Source: Cupriavidus gilardii (lineage in GTDB: Bacteria > Pseudomonadota > Gammaproteobacteria > Burkholderiales > Burkholderiaceae). Taken from it: a stretch of DNA of 64,000 nucleotides. A program made the position numbers and the translations under genes. Of the stretch, positions 1-8,990 are shown piece after piece (within the stretch, counting starts at the first letter, position 1; each line of letters starts with the position of its first letter). The notes below the pieces were generated by a model. The model worked only from the letters and a program-made list of their open reading frames with translations. It did no database searches and was not told the DNA's origin. The stretch covers positions 372,001 to 436,000 of the forward strand of contig NZ_VZOV01000002.1 of NCBI RefSeq assembly GCF_008801915.1, written 5' to 3'.

Positions 1-1
1 C

Positions 2-622
2 TTCGGCGTGATGCTGTATCTGCTGTTCTTCCTGCTGCGCGACGGCGCCAAGCTGACGCGCAGGATCCGCCTGGCGCTGCCGCTGAGCGACGAACACAAG
101 CAGATGCTGCTGCTGAAGTTCACCGGCGTGATCCGCGCGACCATCAAGGGCAATATCGCCGTGGCCGCGCTGCAGGGCCTGCTCGGCGGCCTGCTGTTCG
201 CGGTGCTCGGCATCCAGGGCGCGGTGCTGTGGGGCGTGGTGATGGCGGTGCTGTCGCTGCTGCCCGCGGTCGGCGCCGGCCTGATCTGGGGACCGGTCGC
301 GATCTATTTCCTGCTGACCGGCGTGATCTGGAAGGGCATCACGGTGATCGCGTTCGGCGCGCTGGTGATCGGCGCCGTCGACAACGTGCTGCGCCCGATC
401 CTGGTCGGCAAGGACACCAAGATGCCGGACTGGGTGATCCTGATCTCGACGCTGGGCGGCATGGCGCTGTTCGGCATCAACGGCTTCGTGATCGGCCCGC
501 TGATCGCCGCGCTGTTCATCGCCAGCTGGGACCTGTTCGTGTCGATGCGCGAGACCGAGTCGAACACGACGACGACCAAGACGCCGACGCCGCCGACCCA
601 GCCGCCGACGCCGGGCCGCTGA
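2..622 (+). CDS. AI-2E family transporter (PerM/YdiK type), 5' partial
   Basis: The window opens inside this gene, so only the C-terminal 206 or so codons are visible. The protein is a multi-pass inner-membrane protein of the AI-2E/PerM exporter family, whose substrates are mostly undefined. Visible are several hydrophobic segments and the family's typical end, with a GINGFVIGPLIAALF segment in the last membrane helix. The cytoplasmic tail after that is short and rich in Thr and Pro. The downstream neighbour is tRNA-Lys on the other strand. The GTG at position 8 is internal and should not be taken as the start. The family call is fairly firm; a specific function is not claimed. Confidence 0.8.
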   Translation, partial: FGVMLYLLFFLLRDGAKLTRRIRLALPLSDEHKQMLLLKFTGVIRATIKGNIAVAALQGLLGGLLFAVLGIQGAVLWGVVMAVLSLLPAVGAGLIWGPVAIYFLLTGVIWKGITVIAFGALVIGAVDNVLRPILVGKDTKMPDWVILISTLGGMALFGINGFVIGPLIAALFIASWDLFVSMRETESNTTTTKTPTPPTQPPTPGR

Positions 623-657
623 GACGCCCGGCCTGGCGGCGACACGGCGGCACCATG

Positions 658-691
658 CAAAAAGGGCCTACGGCTTGCGCCACAGGCCCTT
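658..691 (-). terminator. Rho-independent terminator of tRNA-Lys
   Basis: On the minus strand a 7-bp stem, AGGGCCT/AGGCCCT (684-690 with 663-669), is followed by a run of five T (659-663 on the plus strand reads AAAAA, overlapping the stem by one base). It begins about 10 bases after the CCA end of tRNA-Lys, so it most likely ends that transcript. Confidence 0.7.
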
Positions 692-699
692 CGCAATAC

Positions 700-775
700 T
701 GGTGGGTCGTGCAGGATTCGAACCTGCGACCAACGGATTAAAAGTCCGCTGCTCTACCGGCTGAGCTAACGACCC
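700..775 (-). tRNA. tRNA-Lys (anticodon TTT)
   Basis: The reverse complement folds as a standard 76-nt tRNA. It has acceptor GGGTCGT pairing with ACGACCC, D arm GCTCAGCCGGTAGAGC, anticodon loop CTTTTAA with anticodon TTT, T arm with GGTTCGAACC, and an encoded CCA. It decodes AAA/AAG lysine codons. A hairpin terminator follows at once, so it is probably a single-gene transcript. Confidence 0.97.
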
Positions 776-882
776 GAAAAAACCGAAGCCGCGATTATAG
801 TCAGCTTCGCTTGCTCATGTCAACGGCAATGCCCTTGGCGGGCTGGATTCGCGGCGGGCCCCGTGATGCCTGACCGTGCCGT

Positions 883-1995
883 TCAGACCATCCGCTCGAG
901 CCGCCACATCTGATAGCGGAACGCCAGCACGGCGCCTAGCAGAATGCCGGCCAGCGCGATGAAGGAACCGATCGCCAGCGTCGATACGCCCGACAGGCCC
1001 TGCCCGATCGTGCAGCCCAGCGCGGTCACGCCGCCCGCACCCATCAGGATGCCGCCGACGATATGGTTGGCGACATCCTCGGCATTGCCGAAGCCTTCCC
1101 AGCGGAACGTGCGCGAGGCCAGCGCATAGGCCGCGGCGCCGGCGATCACGCCGATCACGCTGACGATGCCGACCGTCAGCACCTTGCTCTTGTCGCTGAA
1201 CATCATCAGCCAGTCCAGCGTATAGGCATACGGCGCGACGAAGCTCAGGCTTTCCATGCGGCCGCTGTTGGTGGCGACGAACACCTCTTCCAGCGTATCG
1301 GGATCTTCCGGCACGAAGCCGAGATGGCCGGACACGTACCACATCGCGACGATGATCAGGCCGACCGCGATGCCGCCGAGCAGGTTGTCGAACGTGCGGA
1401 AGCCCTTGCCGGCCAGCGCCCACAGCGACAGCACGCCGCCGAGCAGCAGGCCCAGCACCAGCTGCAGCGTGCCGCGCGACAGGCCGGTCTGCGCCAGCAG
1501 CGACGGCAGGTCCTGCGAGGTCGGCAGCTGCATCGCCACCGCGTCGACGGTATTGACACGAATCACGCCGAACAGCCCGCGCAGCGTCATATACGCCGAC
1601 AGGCCCAGGAACACGAATACCACCAGCGACTTCAGGTTGCCGGCGCCGATCCGCACCAGCGTCTTGCTGCCGCACCCCGAGGCCAGCACCATGCCGAAGC
1701 CGAACAGCAGCCCGCCGACCAGCGCCGACAGCCAGGTCAGCTTGTCGGCCGCGTAGATGGTCCGCGCCGGATCGATCTGTCCGGACCACGCCAGCACACC
1801 GGTGCCGATCATCGCGACGCCGATCGCCAGCACCCACATGCGCATGCGGGTCCAGTCGCCCATGTTGACGATGTCGGAGACAGCGCCCATGGTGCAGAAG
1901 TGCGTGCGCTGCAGGACCGCCCCGAACAGGAAGGTCAGGGCAAAGGTGCAGGCCAGCACGGTGCGCGTGAGCGCGGGGACGTCGATTTCAGGCAT
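883..1995 (-). CDS. YeeE/YedE (TsuA-like) sulfur-compound transporter
   Basis: This 370-residue, highly hydrophobic protein belongs to the YeeE/YedE (sulf_transp) family, whose characterised members import thiosulfate. The family's conserved cysteines are present: C34 in HFCTMGA, C108 in ASGCGSKTL and C328 in LGCTIGQGLSG. In characterised YeeE these cysteines relay the substrate by hydrogen bonding. I chose the ATG at 1995 because an in-frame extension upstream would run into queC and is Arg/Pro-rich rather than membrane-like. No TusA-like (YeeD) or rhodanese partner is next to it, so the exact substrate (thiosulfate or another sulfur anion) is inferred only from family. Confidence 0.85.
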   Translation of the reverse strand: MPEIDVPALTRTVLACTFALTFLFGAVLQRTHFCTMGAVSDIVNMGDWTRMRMWVLAIGVAMIGTGVLAWSGQIDPARTIYAADKLTWLSALVGGLLFGFGMVLASGCGSKTLVRIGAGNLKSLVVFVFLGLSAYMTLRGLFGVIRVNTVDAVAMQLPTSQDLPSLLAQTGLSRGTLQLVLGLLLGGVLSLWALAGKGFRTFDNLLGGIAVGLIIVAMWYVSGHLGFVPEDPDTLEEVFVATNSGRMESLSFVAPYAYTLDWLMMFSDKSKVLTVGIVSVIGVIAGAAAYALASRTFRWEGFGNAEDVANHIVGGILMGAGGVTALGCTIGQGLSGVSTLAIGSFIALAGILLGAVLAFRYQMWRLERMV

Positions 1996-2062
1996 GGCGG
2001 GGGTTGCCGGTGGCAGGACGATAAGGAGCAAGCGGAGCGAACCGCGACGCTGCAGGTTGCGG

Positions 2063-2752
2063 TCAGGATGCCGCGGCGTTCTGGTATCGGGTCGGGTCGG
2101 GCACGCCCGCGGCCTCGAATCCCGCACGGCGGATCCGGCAGGAATCGCAGACGCCGCAGGCACGGCCCTGCTCGTCGGCCTGGTAGCACGACACCGTCAT
2201 GCCGTAGTCGACGCCGAGCCGGACACCGGCCTGGATGATCTCGGCCTTGGTCATGTCGATGATCGGCGCGTGGACGCGGATGCGTTCACCCTCGACACCG
2301 GCCTTGGTGGCGAGATTCGCCAGCGCCTCGTAGGCCTGCACGTATTCCGGACGGCAATCGGGGTAGCCCGAGTAGTCGACCGCATTGGCGCCGAAGAACA
2401 GGTCGCGGCCGCCGATCGCCTCGGCCCAGCCGAGCGCCAGCGACAGCATGATCGTGTTGCGCGCCGGCACGTAGGTCACCGGGATACCGCCTGCCGCGCC
2501 GTCGGTCGGCACCTCCAGCGCGTCGTCGGTCAGCGCCGAGCCGCCGAAGCGGCGCAGGTCCAGGTCGACGATCTCGTGCCGCCTGGCGCCGAGCGCCGCG
2601 GCGACCCGCTTGGCCGCCTCCAGTTCCGACGAATGCCGCTGGCCGTAGCGCATCGACAGCGCGTAGGTCTCGAAGCCCTGGGCCTTGGCCATGGCGAGCA
2701 CGGTGGCGGAGTCCAGACCGCCGGAAAGCAGGACGATTGCGCGTTGGGTCAT
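2063..2752 (-). CDS. queC: 7-cyano-7-deazaguanine synthase QueC
   Basis: QueC converts 7-carboxy-7-deazaguanine to preQ0 with ATP and ammonia, a step in queuosine tRNA modification. The 229-residue protein begins with the PP-loop SGGLDSAT (residues 10-17) and ends with a zinc-binding set of cysteines ([15 protein letters not shown]). The ATG at 2752 directly precedes the conserved [11 protein letters not shown] strand; upstream in-frame sequence is non-conserved and overlaps the cpoB terminator. It lies downstream of that terminator, so it is probably transcribed separately from the Tol-Pal operon. Confidence 0.95.
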   Translation of the reverse strand: MTQRAIVLLSGGLDSATVLAMAKAQGFETYALSMRYGQRHSSELEAAKRVAAALGARRHEIVDLDLRRFGGSALTDDALEVPTDGAAGGIPVTYVPARNTIMLSLALGWAEAIGGRDLFFGANAVDYSGYPDCRPEYVQAYEALANLATKAGVEGERIRVHAPIIDMTKAEIIQAGVRLGVDYGMTVSCYQADEQGRACGVCDSCRIRRAGFEAAGVPDPTRYQNAAAS

Positions 2753-2838
2753 CTTTGGGGGCGTGTGCCGGGGTAGCGCGCGAAGGACTACCGGCCCTCG
2801 CAGTAAATCGGGTAACCCGTTATTGTAGCGCGACCACG

Positions 2839-2863
2839 AAAAAAGGCCCGCTCGCGCGGGCCT
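2839..2863 (-). terminator. Rho-independent terminator after cpoB
   Basis: On the minus strand a GC stem of about 7 bp (GGCCCGC/GCGGGCC) with a short loop is followed by six T (AAAAAA at 2839-2844 on the plus strand). It sits between cpoB and queC and marks the end of the Tol-Pal operon. Confidence 0.85.
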
Positions 2864-2918
2864 TGGCACTTCGGACGCCGGCGTCGCCGCCGGGCAGTCG
2901 CGCTACGTCGGGCGCGAT

Positions 2919-3677
2919 CTACTTCAGCGTCTTCAACCGGTTGCTGGCCGCCTGGGCGCCTTCGGTACCGGGGTACTTGGCCACCACCTGCTCCAGCGTC
3001 TTGCGCGCCGCCACCTTCTGGTTCGACTCCAGCTGGTTGTTGGCGATCGCGATCATCGCGTCGGGCACCTTGGGGTGCGTCGGATTCGCCTGCACCATGT
3101 TCTGCAGCACCGTGATCGAGCCGCGGTAGTCGCGCTGGGCGTACAGCGAATTGCCCAGCCAGTACTGAGCCAGCGGCAGGTACGGGCTCTGCGGATACTT
3201 CTTGATGAAGGCCGAGAAGTTGGCGCCGGCGCCCTTGAAGTCCCCGGTCTGGAACTGCTTGAGCGCGGCGTCGTACTCGGTCTTCTCGCCCGGCTGGGCC
3301 ATCCCCTGCTGGCCTTCCACGGTGACCTGCTGCGGCTCGAACTTCTTGAGCCGCGCGTCCAGGTCCGCGTAGTAGTCCTTCTGCTGGCGCTGCAGATTCG
3401 CTACCTCGTTCTGCAGCACCTCGTTCTGGCCCCGCAGGCGCGCCACTTCCTGGCGCAGCCCTTCGAGCTGGTTCTGGATATCGATCTGGGCGCGGCTGTT
3501 CTGGTCGATCCGCTGCGAGGCAGTGGCCTGGAAGCCATTGAACTGCTCTCGCAGCGTGATGATGGCGCGACGCGCCTCGTCATCGTCGAAGACACCGGCC
3601 TGCGCCTGGGCGACCGGCAACAGGCCGGCACAAACTGCGGCGACTAGCCACGACAAGGTAGAGACGCGTGCTTTCAT
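2919..3677 (-). CDS. cpoB: Cell division coordinator CpoB (YbgF)
   Basis: This periplasmic protein links the Tol-Pal machine to septal peptidoglycan synthesis by PBP1B. The 252-residue product has a signal peptide (residues 1 to about 27, ending AQAQA), a heptad-rich coiled coil at about 45-100 (VARLRGQNEVLQNEVANLQ), and a C-terminal set of three tetratricopeptide repeats from about 130 to the end. The start ATG gives a typical signal peptide. It is the last gene of the tol-pal operon here and is followed by a strong terminator. Confidence 0.93.
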   Translation of the reverse strand: MKARVSTLSWLVAAVCAGLLPVAQAQAGVFDDDEARRAIITLREQFNGFQATASQRIDQNSRAQIDIQNQLEGLRQEVARLRGQNEVLQNEVANLQRQQKDYYADLDARLKKFEPQQVTVEGQQGMAQPGEKTEYDAALKQFQTGDFKGAGANFSAFIKKYPQSPYLPLAQYWLGNSLYAQRDYRGSITVLQNMVQANPTHPKVPDAMIAIANNQLESNQKVAARKTLEQVVAKYPGTEGAQAASNRLKTLK

Positions 3678-3744
3678 GGATCGACTTTCTTCAGCGCGGG
3701 ATCAACGGATCGAAACGAACCCAGAGGGTATCAATGGACGCGAA

Positions 3745-4260
3745 TCAATAGACGATATCGGCGCGGCGGTTCTCGGCCCACGACGCTTCGTCATGGCCCA
3801 GCGCCTTGGGCTTTTCCTTGCCCAGGCTGACCGCTTCCATCTGGCTCTCGGGCACGCCCATCGTCGCCAGCGAACGGCGCACCGCCTCGGCACGCTTCTG
3901 GCCCAGCGCCAGGTTGTACTCGCTGGTACCGCGCTCGTCGGTGTTGCCCTGGATCAGGATGCGGCGGCTGCGGTTGCCCTGCAGGTACTTGGCGTGCTCG
4001 TTCAGCATGCCCTGGTATTCCGGCTTGACGCTGTAGCTGTCGAAGTCGAAGTAGACGCTGCGGCGGGCCAGCGGGCTGTTCGGGTCGTTCAGCGGATCGC
4101 GCGAGACATCGACCGGCGCGACGGCGCGCGGGTCGGTGGTCGCGGCGCCGCCGGTGCCGGCGCCGGCCTTGGCTGAGTCGTCGAGCTTGACGCCCGACGA
4201 GCAGGCGCCGAGGGTCAGCAGAACGGCGATGGCGAGAGACTTGGTCATCATGTTGGACAT
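3745..4260 (-). CDS. pal: Peptidoglycan-associated lipoprotein Pal
   Basis: Pal is an outer-membrane lipoprotein that binds peptidoglycan and TolB. The 171-residue precursor has a lipoprotein signal with lipobox LGAC (Cys20). Its OmpA-like domain carries the peptidoglycan-binding motif GNTDERGTSEYN and the usual start VYFDFDSYSV. A second ATG three codons downstream could also be used. The bases just upstream form the palindrome AGGAGGCTCCT, which includes the Shine-Dalgarno site. It sits between tolB and cpoB in the standard order. Confidence 0.96.
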   Translation of the reverse strand: MSNMMTKSLAIAVLLTLGACSSGVKLDDSAKAGAGTGGAATTDPRAVAPVDVSRDPLNDPNSPLARRSVYFDFDSYSVKPEYQGMLNEHAKYLQGNRSRRILIQGNTDERGTSEYNLALGQKRAEAVRRSLATMGVPESQMEAVSLGKEKPKALGHDEASWAENRRADIVY

Positions 4261-4281
4261 GGTAGGAGGCTCCTGTTTCTG

Positions 4282-5700
4282 TTATTGCATGAAGGGTCCC
4301 CAGGACGGCTCGCGAACCTCGCCGGACTGGAGCGACAAAACCTGCTTGGTACGTCCATCGGTCGACACCGCCGCCAGCACCGCGCGACCGCCGACGCGAG
4401 TGGCGTAGAGAATGTACTTGCCGTTGGCCGCGAAGCTGGGCGCCTCGTCGTTGGCCGTATCGGTCAGCGCGGTGACATCGCCGCTGCCCAGGTCCATCAG
4501 CTGCAGCTTGAAGCCACCGCCGCGGCTAATGTACGCCAGTTGCTTGCCGTCCGGCGAAACCCGCGGGCTGACGTTGTAGTTGCCCTTGAAGGTCACGCGC
4601 TGCGCCGCGCCCGACTCCTCGCCGGCGGCCGGCATGCGGTAGATCTGCGGCGCGCCGCCGCGGTCGCTGGTGAAGTAGATATGGCGGCCGTCCGGCGAAT
4701 ACTGCGGCTCGGTATCGATCGCGCTGCTGCGGCTCAGGCGGCGCAGCCCCGAACCGTCGGCGTTGACCTGATAGATCTGCGTATTGCCGTCGCGCGACAG
4801 CGCCAGCGCCAGATGGCGGCCATCCGGCGACCATGCCGGCGCGCTGTTGTTGCCCTTCTGGTTCGACACCAGCGTGCGGCGGCCCGTGGCCAGGTCATGG
4901 ACATAGACGACCGGCTTCTTCGCCTCGAACGAGACGTAGGCCACCTTGGCGCCATCCGGCGACCACGACGGCGAGATGATCGGCTCGTTGCTGGTCAGCG
5001 CGACGCGCGAATTCTGGCCGTCGGAGTCCGAGATCAGCAGCTGGAAGCGGTTGCCGACGCGCGAGACGTAGGACAGACGGGTCGCGAACACGCCGCGCTC
5101 GCCCAGCAGCTTCTCGTAGATATAGTCGGCAATCTTGTGCGCGGTCACGCGCAGCTGGTCCTGGCCGACGGTAAAGGCCAGGCCGCCCAGGCTGGCGCCC
5201 TTGACGGTGTCGTACAGGCGGAAGCGGACCTCGTAGCGGCCGCCGCCGGCCGGCGTGACGCTGCCGGCCACGAAGGCGTCGGCGCCGCGGGTCTTCCAGC
5301 CGGCCAGGTCGACGTTGGCGGTCTCGGGCACGGTCGCGCCGGCCACGTCGACGTTGCGGAAGCGGCCGCTGCGCTGCAGGTCGGCGCGGATGATCGCCGT
5401 CAGGTTGGTCGGCGCCGCGCCTTCATTCTGGAAGTTGGCGACGGCGATCGGGAACTGGCTGGAGCCGACGCCGGAGATTTCGACGTTCAGCTGGGCGTGG
5501 GCGGTGCCCATCGTCAGCATCATGGCCAGCGCCATCGTGATCCAGGCCAGCACGGCCGAACGGGCGGTGCGCCGGCTGGCGGGCGAGGTCGCCGGGGTGC
5601 GTTGGCGGGCGTCGGCCGCCCGATAGGCGAAGCCCCCATGGGCCGGACGGGCCAAATGAGCCAAAAGCGGGGCCCAAAGCGGGGTCAATAGCGATCGCAT
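4282..5700 (-). CDS. tolB: Tol-Pal system protein TolB
   Basis: TolB is the periplasmic beta-propeller of the Tol-Pal system; it binds Pal and OmpA and contacts TolA. The sequence has an N-terminal D1 domain ([19 protein letters not shown]) and five propeller blades with repeated SPDG motifs ([48 protein letters not shown]). The annotated start gives 472 residues with an unusually long, Arg/Ala-rich leader before the hydrophobic signal core that ends GTAHAQ. Most TolB precursors are nearer 430, so a start 30-45 codons downstream at a non-ATG codon is possible. It is separated from tolA by 177 bases. Confidence 0.95.
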   Translation of the reverse strand: MRSLLTPLWAPLLAHLARPAHGGFAYRAADARQRTPATSPASRRTARSAVLAWITMALAMMLTMGTAHAQLNVEISGVGSSQFPIAVANFQNEGAAPTNLTAIIRADLQRSGRFRNVDVAGATVPETANVDLAGWKTRGADAFVAGSVTPAGGGRYEVRFRLYDTVKGASLGGLAFTVGQDQLRVTAHKIADYIYEKLLGERGVFATRLSYVSRVGNRFQLLISDSDGQNSRVALTSNEPIISPSWSPDGAKVAYVSFEAKKPVVYVHDLATGRRTLVSNQKGNNSAPAWSPDGRHLALALSRDGNTQIYQVNADGSGLRRLSRSSAIDTEPQYSPDGRHIYFTSDRGGAPQIYRMPAAGEESGAAQRVTFKGNYNVSPRVSPDGKQLAYISRGGGFKLQLMDLGSGDVTALTDTANDEAPSFAANGKYILYATRVGGRAVLAAVSTDGRTKQVLSLQSGEVREPSWGPFMQ

Positions 5701-5877
5701 GCTGCTCCTCTATCTATATCGAGATCGTCAATCGATGATCGGACGCGTCGGCAACGGCGCGCGGAGCGAGGCGCCGCCGGGCCGCGCCAGGCAACCGTCG
5801 ATGGTAGCCAGCCGCCCCGCGGCCAGCGATCCCGGTTGCACTATGTTGCAAATCATACGCTTCCCCGCTTCCCCGGC

Positions 5878-6891
5878 TCAGTCCTTGGGCCGGAAGGTGA
5901 TCGTGAAGCTGGACGGTGCCTTGCCGTTGTCGTCGCGCGGCAGCGGGTCGGAACGCTCGACCGCGCGCAGCACGGCGTTGTCCCAGGCCGAATTGCCGCT
6001 GGACTTGGACAGGCGGGCCGACAGCAGCGAACCGTCCGGCGCCAGCGACACCGACACCACGGCGGTCGGGTTGCCCTGCACGTCCTCGGTGAACACGATG
6101 TTCGGCTTGACCCGGCGGCGTACCTTGTCGGCATAGCCCGGCGAGGCGCGGCCGCCCGAGCCGGCGTTGTCCGAGGTGCCGCCGCCGGAGCCGCTGCCGC
6201 CAGCGAGCGCCTTCAGGCGGGCCAGTTCGGCCTGGCGCTGCGCGTTGGCGGCGGCCTCGCGCCTGGCCTTCGCCTCCGCGTCGGCCTTGGCCTTGGCCTT
6301 GGCCTCGGCATCCGCCTTGGCCTTCTTCGCCTGCTCTTCCTTGCGTTCGCGCTCGGCCTGTTCCTTGCGCTTCTGCTCGTCGGCGCGCTTCTGGTCTTCC
6401 TTGCGCTGCGCCTCTTTCCGCTGCTCTTCCTTGCGCTGCTCTTCCTTGCGCTGCTCTTCCTTGCGCAGGGCTTCCTTGCGTTGTTCTTCCTTGCGCTGCG
6501 CCTCGCGGCGCTCGGCCGCCTCGCGTTCCTCGCGCTCCTGGCGCGCCTTCAGCTCGGCCTGCTTGCGTGCGGCCTCGCGCGCCTCGGCCTCGCGGCGCTT
6601 CTGGCGCTCGAGCGCGATGTCGGCGTCCTCTTCGGGCCTGGGCTGCGCCACGGGCGCCGGCGGCGCCGGGGTCGGCTGGGGCTGGGGCCGCGGAGCCGGC
6701 TCGGGAGCCGGAGTATCGGGGACTTCCTCCCACAGCTCGGCTTCGACGCCGGCCGGGGTGCTGATCTGCCAGTTGACACCGTAGTACAGCACGATGCCCA
6801 GCAGCAGATGCATGAAGAGCGCCAGCAGGAAGGAGCGCAGCGTGCCGCGTTCCTTGACCGGCTGATACGGATAGGAGTCGGCGGTCTTCAT
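5878..6891 (-). CDS. tolA: Cell envelope integrity protein TolA
   Basis: TolA spans the periplasm and couples TolQR proton-motive-force motion to Pal and TolB. The protein has a short cytoplasmic N-terminus, one membrane helix at about 20-38, a Pro-rich stretch, and a very long Lys/Glu/Arg/Ala coiled-coil domain with repeated KEEQR units. The Gly/Ser linker then leads to the globular C-terminal TolA domain with the TVVVSVSLAPDGSL-like core. I preferred the ATG at 6891; an in-frame ATG at 6924 would add 11 residues. The KEEQRKE run is encoded by near-identical 18-24 bp repeats and may vary in length between strains. Confidence 0.93.
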   Translation of the reverse strand: MKTADSYPYQPVKERGTLRSFLLALFMHLLLGIVLYYGVNWQISTPAGVEAELWEEVPDTPAPEPAPRPQPQPTPAPPAPVAQPRPEEDADIALERQKRREAEAREAARKQAELKARQEREEREAAERREAQRKEEQRKEALRKEEQRKEEQRKEEQRKEAQRKEDQKRADEQKRKEQAERERKEEQAKKAKADAEAKAKAKADAEAKARREAAANAQRQAELARLKALAGGSGSGGGTSDNAGSGGRASPGYADKVRRRVKPNIVFTEDVQGNPTAVVSVSLAPDGSLLSARLSKSSGNSAWDNAVLRAVERSDPLPRDDNGKAPSSFTITFRPKD

Positions 6892-6942
6892 CGGAAAGGC
6901 TAACGGCAGGGTTCCGGGCGACATCCGGTCGTCATCCAGCGG

Positions 6943-7380
6943 TTACTTGGACTTGACCATCAGGCCGACGCGCTTGACGCCATCGGCCTTCAGTTCGGAC
7001 ATCACGTCGAGCACCGCCTCGTACTTGACCGCACGGGCGGCGGCGATCACCACCGGCTGGTCCGGGTTCTCGTTCTGGCGCTGGTGCACGAAGTCCAGCA
7101 GGCCCTGGGTGTCGAGCTTGCGCTCGAACGATCCGCCCTCGGGATTCTTGCCGCGCGCGGTCAGCGTGCCGTCCTCGTGCACGGTGACGACGATCGGCGG
7201 GGTCTTCTGCTGCGGCGTGGCGTCGGCCACGGTCGGCAGGTCCACCACGGCGGGGCTGACGATCGGCGCCGCCACCATGAAGATGACGAGCAGAACCAGC
7301 ATCACGTCGATATACGGCACGACGTTGATGTCGGCGCTGGCCCGGCGGCGCGAGCCGCCGCGGCGCTGAATGGCTGCCAT
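6943..7380 (-). CDS. tolR: Tol-Pal system protein TolR
   Basis: TolR is the ExbD-like stator partner of TolQ in the inner membrane. The 145-residue protein has a basic N-terminus, then the single membrane helix with the essential proton-carrying aspartate (INVVPYIDVMLVLLVIFMV, Asp25), and a periplasmic ExbD/TolR domain ending VGLMVKSK. It follows tolQ by 25 bases and precedes tolA, as in the standard operon. Confidence 0.95.
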   Translation of the reverse strand: MAAIQRRGGSRRRASADINVVPYIDVMLVLLVIFMVAAPIVSPAVVDLPTVADATPQQKTPPIVVTVHEDGTLTARGKNPEGGSFERKLDTQGLLDFVHQRQNENPDQPVVIAAARAVKYEAVLDVMSELKADGVKRVGLMVKSK

Positions 7381-7405
7381 GCTGCGCTTCTCCTTGGCCT
7401 GGCCT

Positions 7406-8089
7406 TCAGCGGGTCTGCCGCTGCAGGATGTTGAGGAATTCTTCCATGAAGCTCTCGAAGCGGATCGCCAGCCGGTCGATCTCGGTCGCGTAGCGGTTGT
7501 ACGCGATCACCGCGGGGATCGCCGCGAACAGGCCGATCGCGGTGGCCACCAGCGCTTCGGCGATGCCCGGTGCGACCGAGGCCAGCGTGGCCTGCTGGAC
7601 GTTGGACAGGCCGCGGAACGCGTTCATGATCCCCCAGACCGTGCCGAACAGGCCGATGTACGGGCTGACCGAGCCGACCGAGGCCAGGAACGGCAGGTGG
7701 GATTCGAGCACGTCCATCTCGCGCTGGTAGGCCGCACGCATCGCGCGGCGGGCCGCGTCGAGCAGCGCGCCGGCATCGTTGCTGCGCTCGCGCGCCTTCA
7801 GGTATTCGCCCATGCCGGACTCGAAGATCCGCTCGAGCGCGCCGGTGCTGTGCCGGTTGTTGGCCGCGCTGTGATACAGCGCCTGCAGATCGCCGCCCGC
7901 CCAGAAATCGCGCTCGAAGCCTTCGGTCTGGGTGCGCGCGGCGCGCAGCGCCATGTGCTTGCGGAAAATATAGGTCCAGGAAAACAACGACATGACGACC
8001 AGCAAGGCCATCACGGCCTGCGCCAGGAAGCTGGCGTGCATCACCAGCGTAAGGATCGACATGTCTTGCGTGACGGTCACGGGATTCAT
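7406..8089 (-). CDS. tolQ: Tol-Pal system protein TolQ
   Basis: TolQ is the MotA/TolQ/ExbB-family proton channel that energises TolA. The 227-residue protein has three membrane segments: one near the N-terminus and two in the C-terminal half, including the typical VSPYIGLFGTVWGIMNAF and GIAEALVATAIGLFAAIPAVIAYN stretches given here in shortened form. The ATG at 8089 overlaps the ybgC stop codon by ATGA, which decides the start over the longer in-frame extension and points to translational coupling. Confidence 0.95.
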   Translation of the reverse strand: MNPVTVTQDMSILTLVMHASFLAQAVMALLVVMSLFSWTYIFRKHMALRAARTQTEGFERDFWAGGDLQALYHSAANNRHSTGALERIFESGMGEYLKARERSNDAGALLDAARRAMRAAYQREMDVLESHLPFLASVGSVSPYIGLFGTVWGIMNAFRGLSNVQQATLASVAPGIAEALVATAIGLFAAIPAVIAYNRYATEIDRLAIRFESFMEEFLNILQRQTR

Positions 8090-8490
8090 CGAGCGGTCTT
8101 GATGGTTGCGAGGACTGGTGCGGGAATCGGGGCCGGGCGGAAGCTGTCGCGGTCCACGCATCCCACCCGGATCGTGCCCGCGGCCAGCATCAGCGGCCCG
8201 CGCCACGCTTCCTGGGCGAATTGGACCGAGGCCGGCCCGACCCGTTCAATACGGGTGCGGATCTCCAGCAGATCGTCCAGCCGGGCGGGCGCATTGTATT
8301 CCACCGCCGTGCTGCGCACGACAAAGACCACGCCGGATTCGTCGGCGAGGGCCTGCTGCTCGATGCCGAGCGCGCGCAGCCATTCGGTGCGCGCGCGTTC
8401 GAAAAACTTGAGGTAGTTGGCGTAGAACACCACCCCGCCGGCGTCGGTATCTTCCCAGTAGACGCGCAGGGGCCATACGAAATTCGTCAT
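8086..8490 (-). CDS. ybgC: Acyl-CoA thioesterase YbgC (hot-dog fold)
   Basis: YbgC is a 4-hydroxybenzoyl-CoA-thioesterase-like enzyme acting on acyl-CoA or acyl-ACP and tied to the Tol-Pal operon in most proteobacteria. The 134-residue protein shows the family active-site segment EDTDAGGVVFYANYLKFFE near residue 13, where the DTDAGG aspartate is catalytic. The ATG at 8490 fits the family length; upstream in-frame residues are not conserved. A TACAAT hexamer lies only 8 bases upstream on the minus strand, so the operon transcript could have a very short leader, but no good -35 was seen. It overlaps tolQ by four bases. Confidence 0.93.
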   Translation of the reverse strand: MTNFVWPLRVYWEDTDAGGVVFYANYLKFFERARTEWLRALGIEQQALADESGVVFVVRSTAVEYNAPARLDDLLEIRTRIERVGPASVQFAQEAWRGPLMLAAGTIRVGCVDRDSFRPAPIPAPVLATIKTAR

Positions 8491-8667
8491 GGCCGCGATT
8501 GTAACGGACGCGGGCGCGGCTTCGGTGTCACACGGCGTCCGACAACGCAACGCCGGGGCGTCCTACAGACGAGCGCCCCCCTTCCAGCCCGCCGGGCCCC
8601 GCCACAGGCCGCCCGGCCGGCTTGCGGCGAGCCGGGGCCTCGCGTAAACTCCGGCCAACCATTCCAC

Positions 8668-8813
8668 CTTGCGCGACTGGCGAAGTCAGTGGGTACTACC
8701 ACGAGGAAGCGCAAGATCTCTGGCGCCACGCCACCGGAAGCGGTCCGATGCCAGGCACGATGCCCGGCCCCGGCCCTTGCGATGGCCGCCGCGCCTGCCG
8801 CTCGCCTGGGCCA
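8668..8813 (+). promoter_or_regulatory. ZTP (pfl-motif) riboswitch upstream of glyA
   Basis: The aptamer's 5' half is closed by a 7-bp stem, CTTGCGC (8668-8674) with GCGCAAG (8709-8715). Inside it are the conserved GCGACTGGCG and the GTGGGTACTACCAC hairpin followed by GAGGAA. A variable linker hairpin leads to the conserved 3' piece CCGCTCGCCTGGGC (8798-8811), which in known pfl RNAs forms the pseudoknot. The pfl family senses ZTP/ZMP, the signal of low 10-formyl-tetrahydrofolate, and is known upstream of one-carbon and purine genes including glyA. A downstream segment, GCCCAGGC (8862-8869), is exactly complementary to GCCTGGGC (8804-8811) and could act in the expression platform. The 177 bases from the aptamer to glyA hold nothing else I could identify. 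Confidence 0.85.
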
Positions 8814-8990
8814 GCGAATGGGAAGCAGGGTGCGCCCTGCGCCGCCAGCTCCGGGCCCCGCGCCCAGGCCGGCGACGCGGTTCGCATGCGTCTTCCCCGC
8901 GCGCCCTACCGTCGTTCCGTTCCCGTATCCTTCGGTCATCCGCCGTCATTGCACGGTTTTCACCGATCCTTCTACAGACGAGTTTTCGCC

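Noticed and set aside
229..741. Reading frame ending in WWVVQDSNLRPTD
   Set aside because: The end is an antisense translation of tRNA-Lys, a well-known false gene pattern, and the frame also overlaps the transporter gene.
4285..5691. 468-codon plus-strand frame opposite tolB
   Set aside because: Antisense shadow of tolB with no recognisable domain.
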